Origin: Microbacterium hominis
GTDB taxonomy: Bacteria > Actinomycetota > Actinomycetes > Actinomycetales > Microbacteriaceae
Length of the DNA: 64,000 bases
Direction of reading: 5' to 3'
NCBI RefSeq assembly: GCF_013282805.1
Contig: NZ_CP054038.1
Coordinates: 2,790,001-2,854,000 of the forward strand
Position 1 is the stretch's first letter. Each line of letters starts with the position of its first letter. The translations under genes were made by a program, and so were the position numbers. The notes below the pieces were generated by a model. The model made no database searches and was not told the origin of the DNA. It saw only the letters and a list, made by a program, of their open reading frames with translations. Shown one piece after another: positions 56,160-63,719 of the stretch.

Positions 56160-57437
56160 TCAGGACGCGGGGACCGCCTCGTTCTCGAGGGCGACCGGCT
56201 CGGCATCCACGGCCACGACCTCGCCGCCCTCCACCGCGTAGGTGGGTCCGACGTAGTCCTGCACGCCGCCGTCGACCGCGGTGATCCCCACCCCGGTGTA
56301 GGCGGCGTGACTGTCGGTCGAGAACGACAGGGGCAGGATGCCGCTGCCGGCCAGATCACCGCCGGTGACGGCATCCATCAGCGACTGCCGCGTCGGGTTC
56401 TCGCCGGCCGCCTCGAGCGCCTCGGCGAACAGGTACGCGACGCTCATGCCGTAGATGGTGTTGCCGTCGAAGGGCGCGCCGTCGTTGTACTCGTCGTTGA
56501 TCTGCTGGAACAGGCTCACCCAGTCGCTGTCGCCGCCCAGCGCCGGCAGGTAGTTGGTGCCGACCAGCCCCTGCAGCAGCGCCGGCCCGACCTCCTCGCC
56601 GAGGAAGCCCACCAGCGTCGGGTAGTCGGCGCCCGACGACGACGAGAACCACATCGGGAACCAGCCGAGCTGCGCCGCGGTGCCGAGCGCCAGCGCGGTG
56701 AATCCGTTGATGGTCGCGAGGAGCGTGATCTCGCACCCGGCCGCCTGCAACGCGCCGATCTGGGCGGTGACGTCCTGGTTGGAGACCGAGTAGCGCTCGA
56801 CGTGGGTGAGACCACCGGCGCCGAGGGCGAGCTCGGCGCCCTCGATCATCTCGTCGCCGAAGTCGTCGTCCTGCCCGAGGAGGCAGACGGCCTTGCCGGG
56901 ATGCTCATCGGCCGCGTACTGGGCGAGGGCCGCGCCCTCCACGACATAGTCGGCATTGAACCCGAAGGTGAACGGGTACTTCTCTGGCTCGTTCCAGTTC
57001 GTCGACCCCGATGCCACGAACAGGTCGGGGACCTCGTTCTGGTTGAGGTAGTCGAGCACGGCGGTGTGGGTGGGCGTGCCCAGGCCGTTGAGCACGGCGA
57101 AGACCTCGTCCTCCTGCACGAGCTCGCGCACGACGGTCTGGGTCGTCGCAGGGTTGTAGCCGTCGTCTTTGACGATGTACTCGATCGTGCGGCCGTGCAC
57201 GCCGCCCTGGTCGTTCAGGTACGCGAAGTACGCCGTCGCCGCCGCGGAGATCGACGAGTAGCCGGCGGCGGCCGGACCGGTCAGCGGAGTGTGCGTGCCG
57301 ATCGTCACGGTGTCGTCGGTGACACCGGGCGCGTCGGCGACCTCTCCTGTCGGGGTGCTGCACGCGGCGAGCGAGACGAGCAGGGCGGATGCGCCGAGCA
57401 TCGCCGCGGCGCGACGTGCGGGGGTGTGCTGTGACAT
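56160..57437 (-). CDS. Branched-chain amino acid-type substrate-binding lipoprotein (LivK family)
   Basis: 425-residue binding protein. The N-terminus MSQHTPARRAAAMLGASALL ends in lipobox LAAC, so the protein is membrane-anchored outside the cell. Body signatures: VTIGTHTPLTGPAAAGYSSISAAATAYFAYLNDQGGVHGRTIEYIVKDDGYNPATTQTVVRELV, and ALLGQDDDFGDEM-type motif. LivK-family proteins also bind aliphatic and aromatic acids; here the regulon suggests a carboxylate. The start at 57437 has AGAGGTGACC; an upstream MKEVT start is less well spaced. Last gene of the transporter operon. Confidence 0.9.
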   Translation of the reverse strand: MSQHTPARRAAAMLGASALLVSLAACSTPTGEVADAPGVTDDTVTIGTHTPLTGPAAAGYSSISAAATAYFAYLNDQGGVHGRTIEYIVKDDGYNPATTQTVVRELVQEDEVFAVLNGLGTPTHTAVLDYLNQNEVPDLFVASGSTNWNEPEKYPFTFGFNADYVVEGAALAQYAADEHPGKAVCLLGQDDDFGDEMIEGAELALGAGGLTHVERYSVSNQDVTAQIGALQAAGCEITLLATINGFTALALGTAAQLGWFPMWFSSSSGADYPTLVGFLGEEVGPALLQGLVGTNYLPALGGDSDWVSLFQQINDEYNDGAPFDGNTIYGMSVAYLFAEALEAAGENPTRQSLMDAVTGGDLAGSGILPLSFSTDSHAAYTGVGITAVDGGVQDYVGPTYAVEGGEVVAVDAEPVALENEAVPAS

Positions 57438-57448
57438 GGTCACCTCTT

Positions 57449-58576
57449 TCATGGGTGGGTGTGTTGCAGGACCGGTGGGCTCGAGGCAGGGGTTCCGGAT
57501 CTGCCGCCCGGCGGCTCCGGCTCGGACGCCGGGGGGAGGGATGCCGGGGCGGCAGGCGTGCGCCGTCGCCGGCGGATGCTCGCGAGGCCCCCCGGCCACG
57601 CGAGCATCACGGCGATGAGCAGCGCGCCGAACACGAGCACCGGCACGTTGCCGGAGAGGCGCTGCTCGACCTCGGCGGGCAGGCCGAGCGCGTCGATCGC
57701 CGTGGTGATCGCCCAGGGCAGCAGCACGATGAGGGCGGATCCGACGGCGGCTCCGCCGATGCTGCCGAGTCCGCCGACGACGACCGCGACCACCAGCAGG
57801 AGCGAGAACGCGAGGGTGTAGGCGCCGGGGCTCACCGACTGGGTCACGAAGCACAGCACCGCGCCGCCGGCGCCGGCCGCGGCCGAACTCGCCGTGAACG
57901 CGGTGACCTTGACGCGGCCGGCCCGCACACCCGACAGGCGCGCGGCGGTCTCGTCGTCGCGCACCGCCCGCATGCGCAGCCCGAGCGGACCGCGGGCGAG
58001 CACGCAGAGCGTCGTGACCGTGACGCCGGCGACCGCCACGGCCACCCACGCCTGCCACTGCTCGAGCGCGATGAGGGTGCGCAGCGCCCCGGGCACGCCG
58101 TCGAACGGGATCTGCAGCCCCTGATCGCCGCGGAAGACGCCCGAGAAGACGGCGGTCACGGCGGGGACCGCGATGACGAGGGCCAGCGTCACGCCGGCCA
58201 GGTACGGCCCGCGCAGGCGCGCGGCGGCCAGGCCCAGCATCCATCCCATGGCGCCGGCGACGGCGACCGCGACCGCGAGCCCGATGGCGAAGCGCGGCAC
58301 GCCCTCGACCCCCGCGGCGGTGAGGGCGTTGGCGGCGAGCGCGTAGCCGTAGCCGCCGGTCGCCATGAGTGCCGCGTGCCCGAGCGAGAGCTGCCCGGAG
58401 TGGCCGATCAGCAGCGTGAGCCCGGCCGCGGCGCAGAAGGTGGCCGCGATGGTGGCGAGCTGGAAGTTGCGGAACGGATCGAGGAGGAACGTGCCGCCGA
58501 CGGCGAGCACGGTGAGCACGGCGCCGAGCACGATCGTGCGCGGGGCGCCGGTGAGCGAGGGCAGGATCCGGGTCAT
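57449..58576 (-). CDS. ABC transporter permease, LivM family
   Basis: 375-residue permease, about nine helices. Family signature TLLIGHSGQLSLGHAALMATGGYGYAL and the cytoplasmic loop LGLRMRAVRDDETAARLSGVRAGRVKVTAFTASSAAAGAGGAV; C-terminal basic/Pro-rich tail (IRRRRRTPAAPASLPPASEP) unusually long. Overlaps the LivH gene by an ATGA junction. Confidence 0.92.
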   Translation of the reverse strand: MTRILPSLTGAPRTIVLGAVLTVLAVGGTFLLDPFRNFQLATIAATFCAAAGLTLLIGHSGQLSLGHAALMATGGYGYALAANALTAAGVEGVPRFAIGLAVAVAVAGAMGWMLGLAAARLRGPYLAGVTLALVIAVPAVTAVFSGVFRGDQGLQIPFDGVPGALRTLIALEQWQAWVAVAVAGVTVTTLCVLARGPLGLRMRAVRDDETAARLSGVRAGRVKVTAFTASSAAAGAGGAVLCFVTQSVSPGAYTLAFSLLLVVAVVVGGLGSIGGAAVGSALIVLLPWAITTAIDALGLPAEVEQRLSGNVPVLVFGALLIAVMLAWPGGLASIRRRRRTPAAPASLPPASEPEPPGGRSGTPASSPPVLQHTHP

Positions 58577-59451
58577 GCGCTGCGCGCCTCCCTCATCGAG
58601 AAGATGCCGTTCGGGCGCACGAGCAGCACCGCCACCAGCAGCACGAGCACGGCGATCGGCGCCACCGTGGCCCCCAGGTATCCCGTGACGAGCGTCATCG
58701 CGACGCCAACGATCAGCCCGCCGAGCATCGCCCCGGCCGGGGAGTCGAGTCCTCCCACGACGGCGACCGTGAACGCGTAGACGAACAGCACGTCGGTCGA
58801 GTGGGGATTGAGCCCCAGCTCGGTCGGCACCAGGAGGATCGCCGCCAGCGCCGCGACGGCTGCGGAGAGCATCCACCCGATCGTGACCATGCGGGGCACC
58901 CGCACGCCGAGCAGGCGTGACACCTCGGGCGCGAACGCCGCCGCCCGCAGCTGCAGCCCCAGCGAGGTGCGCGTGAACAGCAGGGCCAGCCCGCCCATGA
59001 CCGCGAGCGCGATGACGAGCACGAAGAGGTCGTACGGGCTCAGCAGCGGCACCCCGCCGCCCACGATCGGACTGTCGTCGAACGGGGTCGACATCGGGCG
59101 GAACTGCGCGCCGAACAGGATGCCGAGGAGGGACTGCAGCACCATCACGAGCCCGATCGCCACGATCACCCCGGCCAGCGGTTGGGAATGCGGGGCGAAG
59201 CGCATGATGCCGCGCTCGATTCCCGCCCCGATCGCGGCGCCCGCGAGGATGCCGGCCGCGAGGCCCGCCACGTACGACCCCGTGAGGCCCGACACCGCGA
59301 AGGCGACGTAGGTGGCGACGAGGGCCATCGCCCCCTGGGCGAAGTTGATGATGCGGGCGGCGCGCCAGATGAGCACGAGCGAGAGCGCGAACAGCGCGAA
59401 GATCGCGCCGCGGGCGAGTCCCGTCGCGAGGAGGAAGAGCAGTCGATCCAT
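58573..59451 (-). CDS. ABC transporter permease, LivH family
   Basis: 292-residue permease. GLARGAIFALFALSLVLIWRAARIINFAQGAMALVATYVAFAV is the LivH start signature (GALYALVALGLTLIYGVLRxINFAHG pattern). The cytoplasmic loop RTSLGLQLRAAAFAPEVSRLLGVRVPRMVTIGWMLSAAVAALA contacts the ATPases. Start overlaps the LivF stop by TGATG. Confidence 0.92.
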   Translation of the reverse strand: MDRLLFLLATGLARGAIFALFALSLVLIWRAARIINFAQGAMALVATYVAFAVSGLTGSYVAGLAAGILAGAAIGAGIERGIMRFAPHSQPLAGVIVAIGLVMVLQSLLGILFGAQFRPMSTPFDDSPIVGGGVPLLSPYDLFVLVIALAVMGGLALLFTRTSLGLQLRAAAFAPEVSRLLGVRVPRMVTIGWMLSAAVAALAAILLVPTELGLNPHSTDVLFVYAFTVAVVGGLDSPAGAMLGGLIVGVAMTLVTGYLGATVAPIAVLVLLVAVLLVRPNGIFSMREARSA

Positions 59452-60191
59452 CAGAACCCCAGGTAGGCGTGGCGGAGGGCGTCGTCGGTGGCCAGCTGCG
59501 CGGCCGGTGCGACCGCGACGACCCGGCCGAGGTCGAGCACGACGCCGCGATCGGCGATGGAGAGGGCGCTGGTGACGTTCTGCTCGGCCAGCAGCACCGT
59601 CACGCCGCGCGCCGCGGCGACATCGCGGAGCGTTCCCATCAGCTGGCCGACGACGATCGGCGCGAGGCCGAGAGAGGGCTCGTCGAGCGCGAGCACGCGC
59701 GGGCGGGCGATGAGCGCGCGGCCGAGGGCGAGCATCTGCCGCTCGCCCCCCGACAGCTGGTGGCCGGCGGCCCCCCGGCGACGGGCGAGGGGCTCGAACA
59801 TCTCGTAGACCTCGCCGATCGCCCGGTCGCGCGCGGCGCCGCGGTGGCTCCACAGCGCGCCGAGGCGCAGGTTCTCCTCGACCGTCAGCTCGGCGACCAC
59901 GCTGCGCCCGTCGGGCACGAGCGCGATGCCCTGCCGCGCCCGCGCCTCGGTCGGCACGCCCGCGAGGTCGGCGCCGTCGAGGAGGATCGACCCGGATGCC
60001 GCGGGCACGAGCCCCGCGAGGGTGCGCAGCAAGGTGGTCTTGCCGGCCCCGTTCGCCCCGAGCAGGGCGACGATCTCCCCGGGCTCGAGGGCGAAGTCGA
60101 CCTCGTGGAGCACCGGCGCGCCGCCGTAGCCGACGGTCACCGCGGTGAACGCGAGCGCGGCGCCGGTGGCCGTCGCCGGCCGCGCGCTCAT
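59451..60191 (-). CDS. ABC transporter ATP-binding protein, LivF family
   Basis: 246-residue ATPase. Walker A ALLGANGAGKTTLLRTLAG; signature QLSGGERQMLALGRALI; Walker B VLALDEPSLGLAP; H-loop region VLLAEQNVTSALSIADRG. Fully canonical, in contrast to its LivG partner. Overlaps LivG by ATGA. Confidence 0.94.
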   Translation of the reverse strand: MSARPATATGAALAFTAVTVGYGGAPVLHEVDFALEPGEIVALLGANGAGKTTLLRTLAGLVPAASGSILLDGADLAGVPTEARARQGIALVPDGRSVVAELTVEENLRLGALWSHRGAARDRAIGEVYEMFEPLARRRGAAGHQLSGGERQMLALGRALIARPRVLALDEPSLGLAPIVVGQLMGTLRDVAAARGVTVLLAEQNVTSALSIADRGVVLDLGRVVAVAPAAQLATDDALRHAYLGF

Positions 60192-60937
60192 GAGGCGGCC
60201 TTCACGCCGAGGTAGGCCTCCTCGACGCGCGGGTCGACGCGCACCTCGTCGGGGGTGCCCCGCGCGATCACGCGGCCGAAGTCGAGCACGACGATGCGGT
60301 CGGCAAGACCCATCACGAAATCGACGTGGTGCTCCACGAGCAGCACCGCGCACCCCTCGGCGGCGACGGCGCGGATGAGCCGCCCGAGCGCCGCGATGTC
60401 GTCGTGGCCGAGCCCGCCGGCGGGCTCGTCGAGCAGGAGCAGCGTCGGACGGATCACGAGCGCCCGCGCCAGCGCGACGCGCTTGCGGTCGGGGTAGGGC
60501 AGCGCCGCCGCCGGCGCGTCGGCGAACGCGGCGAGATCGAGTTCGGCGAGCTGGCGCGCCACTCGGGCGTCGGCATCGCCGTCGCCCGCGACCGGCACCC
60601 GCACGTTCTCGCGCACCGTCATGCCGGCGAAGAGCCCGAGCCCCTGCAGCGTGCGGGCGACGCCGCGGGAGGTGAGCCCGGCGGCCCGCCGCGGCGCGGG
60701 CATCCCGTCGATCTCGACGGCCCCCCGGCGGCGGACGAGACCGCAGATCGCGTTGAAGACGCTCGTCTTGCCGGCGCCGTTCGGGCCGATCAGCGCGACG
60801 ACCTCGCCGGGCGCGACGGCGAAGCTGACGTCGTCGACGGCCGTCAGGCCGCCGAAGGTCACAGTCAGCCCGCGGCAGGCGAGCCGCGGCGGCGTGGCTG
60901 CTTCGGCCCTCTCGGCCGGATCTGTCGTCTCGTTCAT
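60188..60937 (-). CDS. ABC transporter ATP-binding protein, LivG family
   Basis: 249-residue ATPase with Walker A ALIGPNGAGKTSVFNAICG, Walker B LLLLDEPAGGLGHDD and H-loop LLVEHHVDFVM. The signature reads LPYPDRKRVALARAL where LivG proteins usually have LxYGxQRRLEIARAL, so the glycine-containing core is changed. The ATG at 60937 is preferred to a GTG six bases before it because AGAGGT lies at proper spacing. First gene of a five-gene operon (livGFHMK order); TetR-type operator site 3 lies 40 bp upstream. Confidence 0.9.
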   Translation of the reverse strand: MNETTDPAERAEAATPPRLACRGLTVTFGGLTAVDDVSFAVAPGEVVALIGPNGAGKTSVFNAICGLVRRRGAVEIDGMPAPRRAAGLTSRGVARTLQGLGLFAGMTVRENVRVPVAGDGDADARVARQLAELDLAAFADAPAAALPYPDRKRVALARALVIRPTLLLLDEPAGGLGHDDIAALGRLIRAVAAEGCAVLLVEHHVDFVMGLADRIVVLDFGRVIARGTPDEVRVDPRVEEAYLGVKAAS

Positions 60938-60976
60938 CGGCACCTCTTCGTGTCGGGTGGCCCCACCGTAGCACGA

Positions 60977-60994
60977 AAACCGACCAGCCGGTAT
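60977..60994 (-). promoter_or_regulatory. TetR-type operator, site 3 of 3
   Basis: AAACCGACCAGCCGGTAT, one base different from site 2, 40 bp before the start of the transporter operon. Links the transporter to the alcohol dehydrogenase and kinase operons. Confidence 0.75.
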
Positions 60995-61049
60995 GTCTCT
61001 GTTGCAGGAGTCTCAGCGCCGCCCGTCCTCCCCCCGTTCCGCTGCCGTT

Positions 61050-61093
61050 CCGCTGTCGCAATGCGCACGTCTGGGCGCCGATTGCGACCGCGG
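61050..61093. repeat. CCGCTGTCGCAAT-type palindromic repeat, copy C
   Basis: CCGCTGTCGCAAT (61050-61062) and ATTGCGACCGCGG (61081-61093): 13-bp stem with one mismatch; the loop GCGCACGTCTGGGCGCCG is nearly identical to that of copy D. Confidence 0.85.
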
Positions 61094-61151
61094 AGCAGCG
61101 GACCTCCCCGTTCCGGGGCGGACTACCCCGATCCGCAGTGGTCCTCTCCGT

Positions 61152-61197
61152 TCCGCTGTCGCAATGCGCGCGTCTGGGCGCCGATTGCGACAGCGGA
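61152..61197. repeat. CCGCTGTCGCAAT-type palindromic repeat, copy D
   Basis: TCCGCTGTCGCAAT (61152-61165) and ATTGCGACAGCGGA (61184-61197): perfect 14-bp stem, 18-base loop conserved with copy C 100 bp away. Confidence 0.88.
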
Positions 61198-61224
61198 GCG
61201 GCGGAGGCAGGGCCGCGCAGCGAC

Positions 61225-61300
61225 AGGGCCGAGGGGCGCCCGCAGGGCCAAGGGGCGCCCGCAGGGCCAAGGGGCGCCCGCAGGGCCGAGGGGCGCGGGC
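61225..61300. repeat. 19-bp tandem repeat, four units
   Basis: Four consecutive units AGGGCCRAGGGGCGCCCGC at 61225, 61244, 61263 and 61282, the last ending GCGGGC. They fill the space between repeat copy D and the end of the SDR gene; no spacers, so not a CRISPR array. Confidence 0.92.
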
Positions 61301-61313
61301 CCCCGGCGCCGCG

Positions 61314-62090
61314 TCAGCGGTGCGGGATGCCGGCGATCATGCCGCCGTCGACGACGAACTCGGCACCGGTGGTGAAGCGCGAGGCGTCGGAGGCGAGGAA
61401 GACGATCGTGCCGGCCACATCCCCGGGCTCGCCCGGCCTGCCGAGCGGGATGTCGAGGTGCGCCGGGTCGATGCGATCGGTCATGGCCGTGCGGATGAAT
61501 CCCGGGTGCACCGAGTTCACGCGGATCCCGAACGGCCCGAGCTCGACGGCGAGCGACTGCGAGAGCCCCCGCACGCCGAACTTGGATGCGGTGTAGGCGT
61601 GCACGCCACGGCTTCCGCGCATCCCCTCGACAGAGGAGATGTTGATGATCGAGCCGCCGGTCCCGGTGGCGGTGAACTGCGCCTTCATGGCGGGCACGAC
61701 GGCGCGGCAGCCGAAGAACGTGCCGGTGAGGTTGACCGCGATCGCGGCGTTCCACTTCTCGGTGGTCAGGTGCTCGATCGGGGCCGCGTTGGCGATGCCC
61801 GCGTTGTTGACGAGCACGTCGACAGACCCGAACGAGTCGAGGGATGCCGCCACCGCGGCATCCCACTGATTCTCGTCCGTCACATCGAGGTGCACGCAGC
61901 GCACCCGGTCGCCGAGCTCGGCGGCGAGCGCGGCGCCCTCCGCATCGAGGATGTCGGCGATCACGACCCGCGAGCCGGCGGTGTGCAGCGCGCGCACGTA
62001 CGCCTCGCCGATCCCCCGCGCCCCGCCGGTGACCAGGGCGACCCGGCCGGCGAGGTCGAGGCCGCCGCGCGCGGGCTCAGGCGCCGACAT
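61314..62090 (-). CDS. SDR-family oxidoreductase (3-alpha/20-beta-hydroxysteroid dehydrogenase-like)
   Basis: 258-residue short-chain dehydrogenase: cofactor loop TGGARGIGEAYVRAL, LVNNAGIANAAPIEHL, catalytic ISSVEGMRGSRGVHAYTASKFGVRG (Ser, Tyr, Lys), C-terminal FVVDGGMIAGIPHR. Resembles hydroxysteroid or 3-hydroxyacyl dehydrogenases. It overlaps the quinone reductase gene by 14 bp. Its substrate is presumably an alcohol/ketone intermediate of the same regulon; could be the 4-ketoacyl reductase (LvaD role), unproven. Confidence 0.9.
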   Translation of the reverse strand: MSAPEPARGGLDLAGRVALVTGGARGIGEAYVRALHTAGSRVVIADILDAEGAALAAELGDRVRCVHLDVTDENQWDAAVAASLDSFGSVDVLVNNAGIANAAPIEHLTTEKWNAAIAVNLTGTFFGCRAVVPAMKAQFTATGTGGSIINISSVEGMRGSRGVHAYTASKFGVRGLSQSLAVELGPFGIRVNSVHPGFIRTAMTDRIDPAHLDIPLGRPGEPGDVAGTIVFLASDASRFTTGAEFVVDGGMIAGIPHR

Positions 62091-63090
62091 GCACCACCAC
62101 GCGCCCGACCGTGCCGCCGTCGGCGAGCGCCGTGAGAGCGGCCGGTGCCTCCTCGAAGGTCACGGCGTGGTCGACGACCGGTGCGATGGTGCCCGTTTCG
62201 GCCAGGCGCGCGAGCTCGGCGCGGGCCCGCTCGATGAGGTCGGGCCGAACGCGCGGATAGAGGCCCCAGTGCAGGCCCAGCACGGAGTAGTTCTTGACGA
62301 GCACGTGTCCCGCCGGCAGCGTCTGGATGTCGCCCCCGGCGAAGCCGACGACGATGATGCGCCCCTCGAATGCGATGCATTTGGTGGATGCCTCGAACGC
62401 GGCCCCGCCGACCGGGTCGAACACCACGTCGGCGCCGTGACCGCCCGTCGCCTCCTTGACGGCGGAGGCGATGTCGGTCTCGCCGCGCACGATCACGACC
62501 TCGGCTCCGGCGTCGCGCACGACCTGTGCCTTCGACGCGGAGCCGACGACGCCGATCACGCGGGCGCCCGCAGCCGCCCCGAGCTGCACGGCCGCAAGGC
62601 CCACGCCTCCCGCTGCGGCGTGCACCAGCATCCACTCCCCCGCCTCGAGCGCCGCGCGCCGATGCAGGCCGAACCACGCCGTCTGGTAGGCGACCGTGAG
62701 GCCCGACGCGGCGGCGTCGTCGAGGGCGGCGGGGGCCTCCCACACGTCGGAGGCGAGGACGGCTGCGTACTCCGACAGCACGCCGATCTTCGATCCCACG
62801 ACCCGGGTGCCGATCGCCGGGCCCGCGACGCCCTCGCCTAGGGCGACGACATCGCCGACGAACTCGATGCCGGGGACGAAGGGCAGTTCGGGCCGCACCT
62901 GGTACTGGCCGCGGCACAGCAGCACGTCGGGGAAGTTCGCCGCGACGGCCCGCACGCGCACGAGCACCTCGCCGGGCGCCGACGACGGCACGGCGATCTC
63001 GTCGAGGCGGAGCGCGTCGGCGGGTTCGCCGAGCGCCGTCACGCGCCACGCGCGCATCGTCTCGGGCAGGGAGTCGCTGGTGGTCGTCAT
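62077..63090 (-). CDS. NADPH:quinone oxidoreductase-like MDR protein
   Basis: 337-residue zinc-free medium-chain reductase. GroES-like part with VRAVAANFPDVLLCRGQYQVRPELPFVPGIEFVGDVVALGEGV; Rossmann motif VHAAAGGVGLAAVQLGAAAGARVIGVVGS; VDHAVTFEEAPAALTAL at the end. May reduce enoyl compounds or quinones. Overlaps the regulator gene by ATGA and the SDR gene by 14 bp, so it is firmly in that operon. Confidence 0.92.
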   Translation of the reverse strand: MTTTSDSLPETMRAWRVTALGEPADALRLDEIAVPSSAPGEVLVRVRAVAANFPDVLLCRGQYQVRPELPFVPGIEFVGDVVALGEGVAGPAIGTRVVGSKIGVLSEYAAVLASDVWEAPAALDDAAASGLTVAYQTAWFGLHRRAALEAGEWMLVHAAAGGVGLAAVQLGAAAGARVIGVVGSASKAQVVRDAGAEVVIVRGETDIASAVKEATGGHGADVVFDPVGGAAFEASTKCIAFEGRIIVVGFAGGDIQTLPAGHVLVKNYSVLGLHWGLYPRVRPDLIERARAELARLAETGTIAPVVDHAVTFEEAPAALTALADGGTVGRVVVHVGA

Positions 63091-63668
63091 GTGGGCTTCC
63101 GGAGGCTCGAAAGGAACAGGTCGGTGAGCTGGCGGGCGACGAGCGAGCGGTCTTCGGGCCCCTCGGGTGAGTACCAGTGCGAGAGGTAGTGCACGTCGCT
63201 GAAGAAGTGGGCCACGAGCATCGCGAGCGGGATGTCCTCGCGCCAGATGCCGTCGCGCTGCCCCGTCGCGATGAGCTCGGCGAACTCGTCGTGGTACTCG
63301 CGGCGTCGCCGGGTGACCTCCTGGCGGCGCGGCGCCGACAGCATGTGCATGCTGCGGAAGAACACCGTGCCCTCGGGCAGGAACTCGATGGAGGTCTCGA
63401 TCACGTCGATGCACACGGCGCGCAGCACGTCTTCGACGGCACCGCCGGCCGCCGTGATCTCGTCGAGGCGCGCCTTCTGCAGCGACAGCAGCTTGTCGTA
63501 GATGCCGAACAGCAGGTCGTCCTTGGACTCGAAGTAGTGGTACATCGCGCCCTTGGTGACGCCGGCGGCCTCGACGATCTGCTGCACGCTCGTGGTGGCG
63601 TAGCCCTGAGTGGCGAACAGCTCGACGGCCGCGCGCGTGACGTCGTCGGCGACGTGGGAATCCTTCAT
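63087..63668 (-). CDS. TetR-family regulator, candidate controller of the acyl-CoA regulon
   Basis: 193-residue regulator; helix-turn-helix in TRAAVELFATQGYATTSVQQIVEAAGVTKGAMYHYFESKDDLLFGIYDKLL, C-terminal domain of the type seen in acyl-CoA-sensing TetR proteins. It is the only TetR gene inside the operon cluster served by the three identical palindromes, so it is the best candidate to bind them; the QsdR-like protein has its own different operators. Coupled to the quinone reductase gene. Confidence 0.88.
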   Translation of the reverse strand: MKDSHVADDVTRAAVELFATQGYATTSVQQIVEAAGVTKGAMYHYFESKDDLLFGIYDKLLSLQKARLDEITAAGGAVEDVLRAVCIDVIETSIEFLPEGTVFFRSMHMLSAPRRQEVTRRRREYHDEFAELIATGQRDGIWREDIPLAMLVAHFFSDVHYLSHWYSPEGPEDRSLVARQLTDLFLSSLRKPT

Positions 63669-63719
63669 GTGCTCAATCCTTCACCCGATCGCCCGTTCCT
63701 CCGTGCGGCTGCGCCCATG

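Noticed and set aside
61225..61300. CRISPR array
   Set aside because: Tandem 19-bp units with no spacers.
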